A stretch of DNA of 64,000 nt, taken from assembly GCF_005239225.2 (NCBI RefSeq), contig NC_133295.1, positions 5,952,001 to 6,016,000 of the forward strand, given 5' to 3'. Of the stretch, positions 61,149-64,000 are shown one piece after another. Within the stretch, counting starts at the first letter, position 1, and every line of letters starts with the position of its first letter. The stretch is from Populus alba. Taxonomy: Eukaryota; Streptophyta; Magnoliopsida; Malpighiales; Salicaceae. A model generated the notes under the pieces. That model made no database searches, had not been told where the DNA came from, and saw nothing but the letters and a program-made list of their open reading frames with translations. The position numbers and the translations under genes are program-made.

Positions 61149-63913
61149 TGTGCGTGGATTAGAATTGGCGAAGCTATCTTAATGGTGAAACATTGGAGAT
61201 TTTCGAGTTTCGTTGGTTTGATTGATTAATTTTAGTAAAGTAGTTTTAGGGTTTTTGCAGAAAAGAGCATTTTGCTAAAGGGGAAATGAAGAAGAAACTG
61301 CCGGCTCCCTTTTGGAAAAATATAAATAAGTATTCCAATTATATAAATAATATCAACTAAGTATCTATAGATTAAAATAGTGTGGAATTATCCTAAAACT
61401 ATTAGATTTTAATCAATTTCATTCTCCATTAAAAGCAATCAGCAGCTTTTACTTCCCGTATATTCTTTTGAATGTGAAGGAAACTAGGATCAAAATTAGA
61501 ATGGTTTCAAAAGAAGCAGCCTCGAGATCAACTGATTCGTCAGATCATAGCTTAATAACATTATTATGCACATCAATGTTTTAATGATTCTTTAAAAATA
61601 ATTTTAGCATGTTTGATTCTGTTAGTCATGCTTTCTTTTTATTTTTATTTTTATTTTCTTAACAATAACTTCCTTCGCCCTAGATGCAATAAACTTCCTC
61701 CTTTTCAATATTTTCATGGTATTAATAGAACAATGAAAGTAATGCAATGTTAAAAAGATATAGAACATGATGTGGGAAAAAGATTCATTAATGATACTGC
61801 TCATATATGTTCTAAAATCATTATAATTATAATTATATAAAAAATATTAAAATGCATGGGGTTTTCGTTGTAGCTCCACGCATGTACACACAGGGACAAA
61901 GCATCATGGATTTATAGTGCTCTGTTTTTTTTTTTTTTTTTTTTTCATTTTTGTTGTTGAACCTTTTTCTCTTCAATTGCATCCTTTGTAATCAAATTAA
62001 TGACCAGTTCCTTATAATTTGTTATATAAAGTCATAATTAAAAGACAGGGGCCAAAGTGTAAGACATGAAAAAATAACATGATCATTAAAAAATTCATAT
62101 GAAAATGTTCTTTTTGGTCCCTTTATTTTCTATTTGCTCCTGTTACAACCATTTAGTTTTGTAGAAGTTTTGGAATAGTCACACGGGCATTGTCGTGAGC
62201 ATAATTGCCATCGTAACCATAAGCATAACCGCTGGCTTAGCTATTGGCATGTCGTTGGTGTAGTTGCCACGGTGTTTGAGTTTCATCATCCATAAAAATA
62301 GCTTTAGAAAAATAGGAAAGAACTGAATTTTTATTCATTTTTCACATACGGTGTCAATGATGAGGTTGGCAAAAAATTCATTGGAGAAAGATTGAAGACA
62401 CTTTCCATTGGCTAATAAAACTAAACTTGAAGGACTTGATTAACCCACACCTGCAAGAAAAACACTATAATACTTATGTCAACATAGTATTTATACAAGT
62501 AACGTGGAGAATAAATGTTATTCTTTAGACTTAAATATTCTATAAGCCTTGTTCAAGTCTTGTATTAGATTTGTGTGTAGTCTTGCATTGTTTGGATAGA
62601 TGAGCTTTTTTTTTGCTCTCAGATAGATCTGTTTATATAAATTTTCTTGATGATGAATATTTTAAGAAATAGCTAAGATATCTTATATAAATATCTAAGT
62701 TATACTCAAACGATTTAATGCCAACAGAGTTAGAGTTTTGGTTTAATAAAACATTTCTTTTTTACATTAATTTTTTTTTGTATGAACTGCACCATATCGT
62801 AGGCCATTTATAAACTATTAAAAAATGGTTGGGGTAGTGAATTCATTGTGTACATAGACTAAGTGTATTGTGGATATGAATAATGTAATTACTATTTTAA
62901 CCTTCCTAAAAAACTCATTTGCATAGCTTTGGGGGACAATATTTTAATTTTGCAAGGACCAATCGGTCATTATAATATTGATTGGTTCAAAGAGGTCTTT
63001 TAACTCTTTTTTTTTGGTACAATATAATGACAGGAACACCTTTGAAATCAAAATAAATAGGGCTAATTCATCTTTTTGCTTAAAAAAACATAATAAATTT
63101 TCTTGGTTACCCCTTGAATTAGAAATTTGTAAACTTGAGTCTAAGGGCTTATTCATCCTTTTATAATTATCGGATCAAGACATAGGCAATCCTAATACTC
63201 CGACGACTAATTAAAAAATAATTGTTTTATGATTTTTGGTATTTTGATCAAATTCTAATAGATAATTATAAACTAGTTATAATAAAACATTTGATTTTGT
63301 TTTTAGAAAATATGCATGAAAAGCCTTTAGAATTTGGTCATATGCACGAAAATGAAATATTTTTTTTATGTTTTTGAAATGAGAAAATGTTTTTTTTTTT
63401 TTTTGAAATTTCAGAGAAAATCAAGTATTTTTAATAGCATGTTTGTATCTTACAATGCAAGTCTATAATCCGATATGTTTTGAAAAAAAAATATATTTTT
63501 ATGTTTTCTAGAATAAAGGAAATGTTAATGCATTTTTGAAATATTTTCAAAATTTTAGAGAAAAATCAGGTATTTTTCTATATCTTATATTGTAAGTCTA
63601 CAATCCGATATTAGGCAAAAACTATTGGAAAAACACGCGAGGGACCCACAAATGATTTCAAAATGGTCTTTGAATGTTTTCAAAGTTTTTTTTTTGAAAT
63701 TTCTAAGGGTCTATTTGGCTATACACACAAGCACGTCCTTAGAATCAGTGGCATTAAAAATACTTTAAGGGTGTGTTTAGAAAACACTTCATAAGAAACC
63801 AAACAAGGTCTTATTTTTTAAGGAAAAAAAAAGTGGGCCAAACATGCCCTTAAATCTAAGTTGAGCTTGGCCCAGCCCAACCCGATTTGTTGGGCTAATA
63901 AATGGCCTAACAT

Positions 63914-63945
<32 letters not shown>

Positions 63946-64000
63946 GATGTGAGTTGAAATGAAGTCTAGCCCATGCTTTTGCCACCATTGGCTTGCCATA
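61149..64000. other. AT-rich intergenic DNA to the window end
   Basis: No gene is supported. The first 150 bases are the eIF2B delta 5' flank. There are T-runs at 61926-61945 and 63916-63942. A phrase around AATCAAGTATTTTTAATAGC at 63417-63480 is repeated in altered form at 63545-63615 (both ending AATCCGATAT). A small low-complexity patch lies at 62175-62275. Confidence 0.5.

Noticed and set aside
1..64000. Organellar DNA insertion, rRNA genes or a bacterial-type operon
   Set aside because: No chloroplast, mitochondrial or rRNA sequence is recognised, and genes have spliceosomal introns with no operon spacing.

Overview
The window reads as nuclear DNA of a dicot tree, most likely Populus or a close Salicaceae relative. 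The DNA is very AT-rich, the genes are split by GT-AG introns, and the proteins are typical plant housekeeping families. Dinucleotide (AT)n tracts are abundant. Two tRNA-derived SINEs share a tail module of the kind I associate with Salicaceae. The species call is inference; the plant nuclear call is secure.

Layout. A decayed Copia retrotransposon end lies at 276-1185 (-). A broken C3HC zinc-finger (ILP1/NIPA-like) pseudogene lies at 2870-5817 (+). It converges on a plastid-targeted cyclophilin (CYP26-2-like, 5982-7082, -). A patch of GC-rich palindromes set in AT-rich DNA follows at 8500-9740. Next come the mitochondrial single-stranded DNA-binding protein gene (9921-14418, +), about 4 kb of repeat DNA, a SINE (18628-18886, -), the equilibrative nucleoside transporter ENT1 (19698-21663, -) and the Elongin A gene (26342-29931, +). 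From about 30 to 43.8 kb I find no intact gene. That stretch holds a T-rich degenerate repeat array ending in a Helitron-like 3' hairpin, MITE-like elements, dispersed repeats and a second SINE with clear target-site duplications. A universal stress protein-like gene (43864-45817, +) is followed by 7 kb of old repeats. The window closes with a domesticated BED/hAT transposase gene (53560-56511, +) convergent with the eIF2B delta gene (57307-61148, -), then nearly 3 kb without a gene.

The genes do not form a pathway. They are independent loci for translation initiation, transcription elongation, mtDNA maintenance, nucleoside transport, a thylakoid-lumen immunophilin-like protein and stress-protein-like functions. 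All six-exon-scale gene models below were assembled by hand from splice signals, and each keeps its reading frame through every junction.

I see no convincing undescribed system. The best leads are: a cyclophilin with nearly all catalytic residues replaced; a host-retained hAT protein that lost the histidine of its CxxH motif; an eIF2B delta intron that is a multiple of three and stop-free; a cluster of GC-rich palindromes; and two Helitron-like termini with identical geometry.
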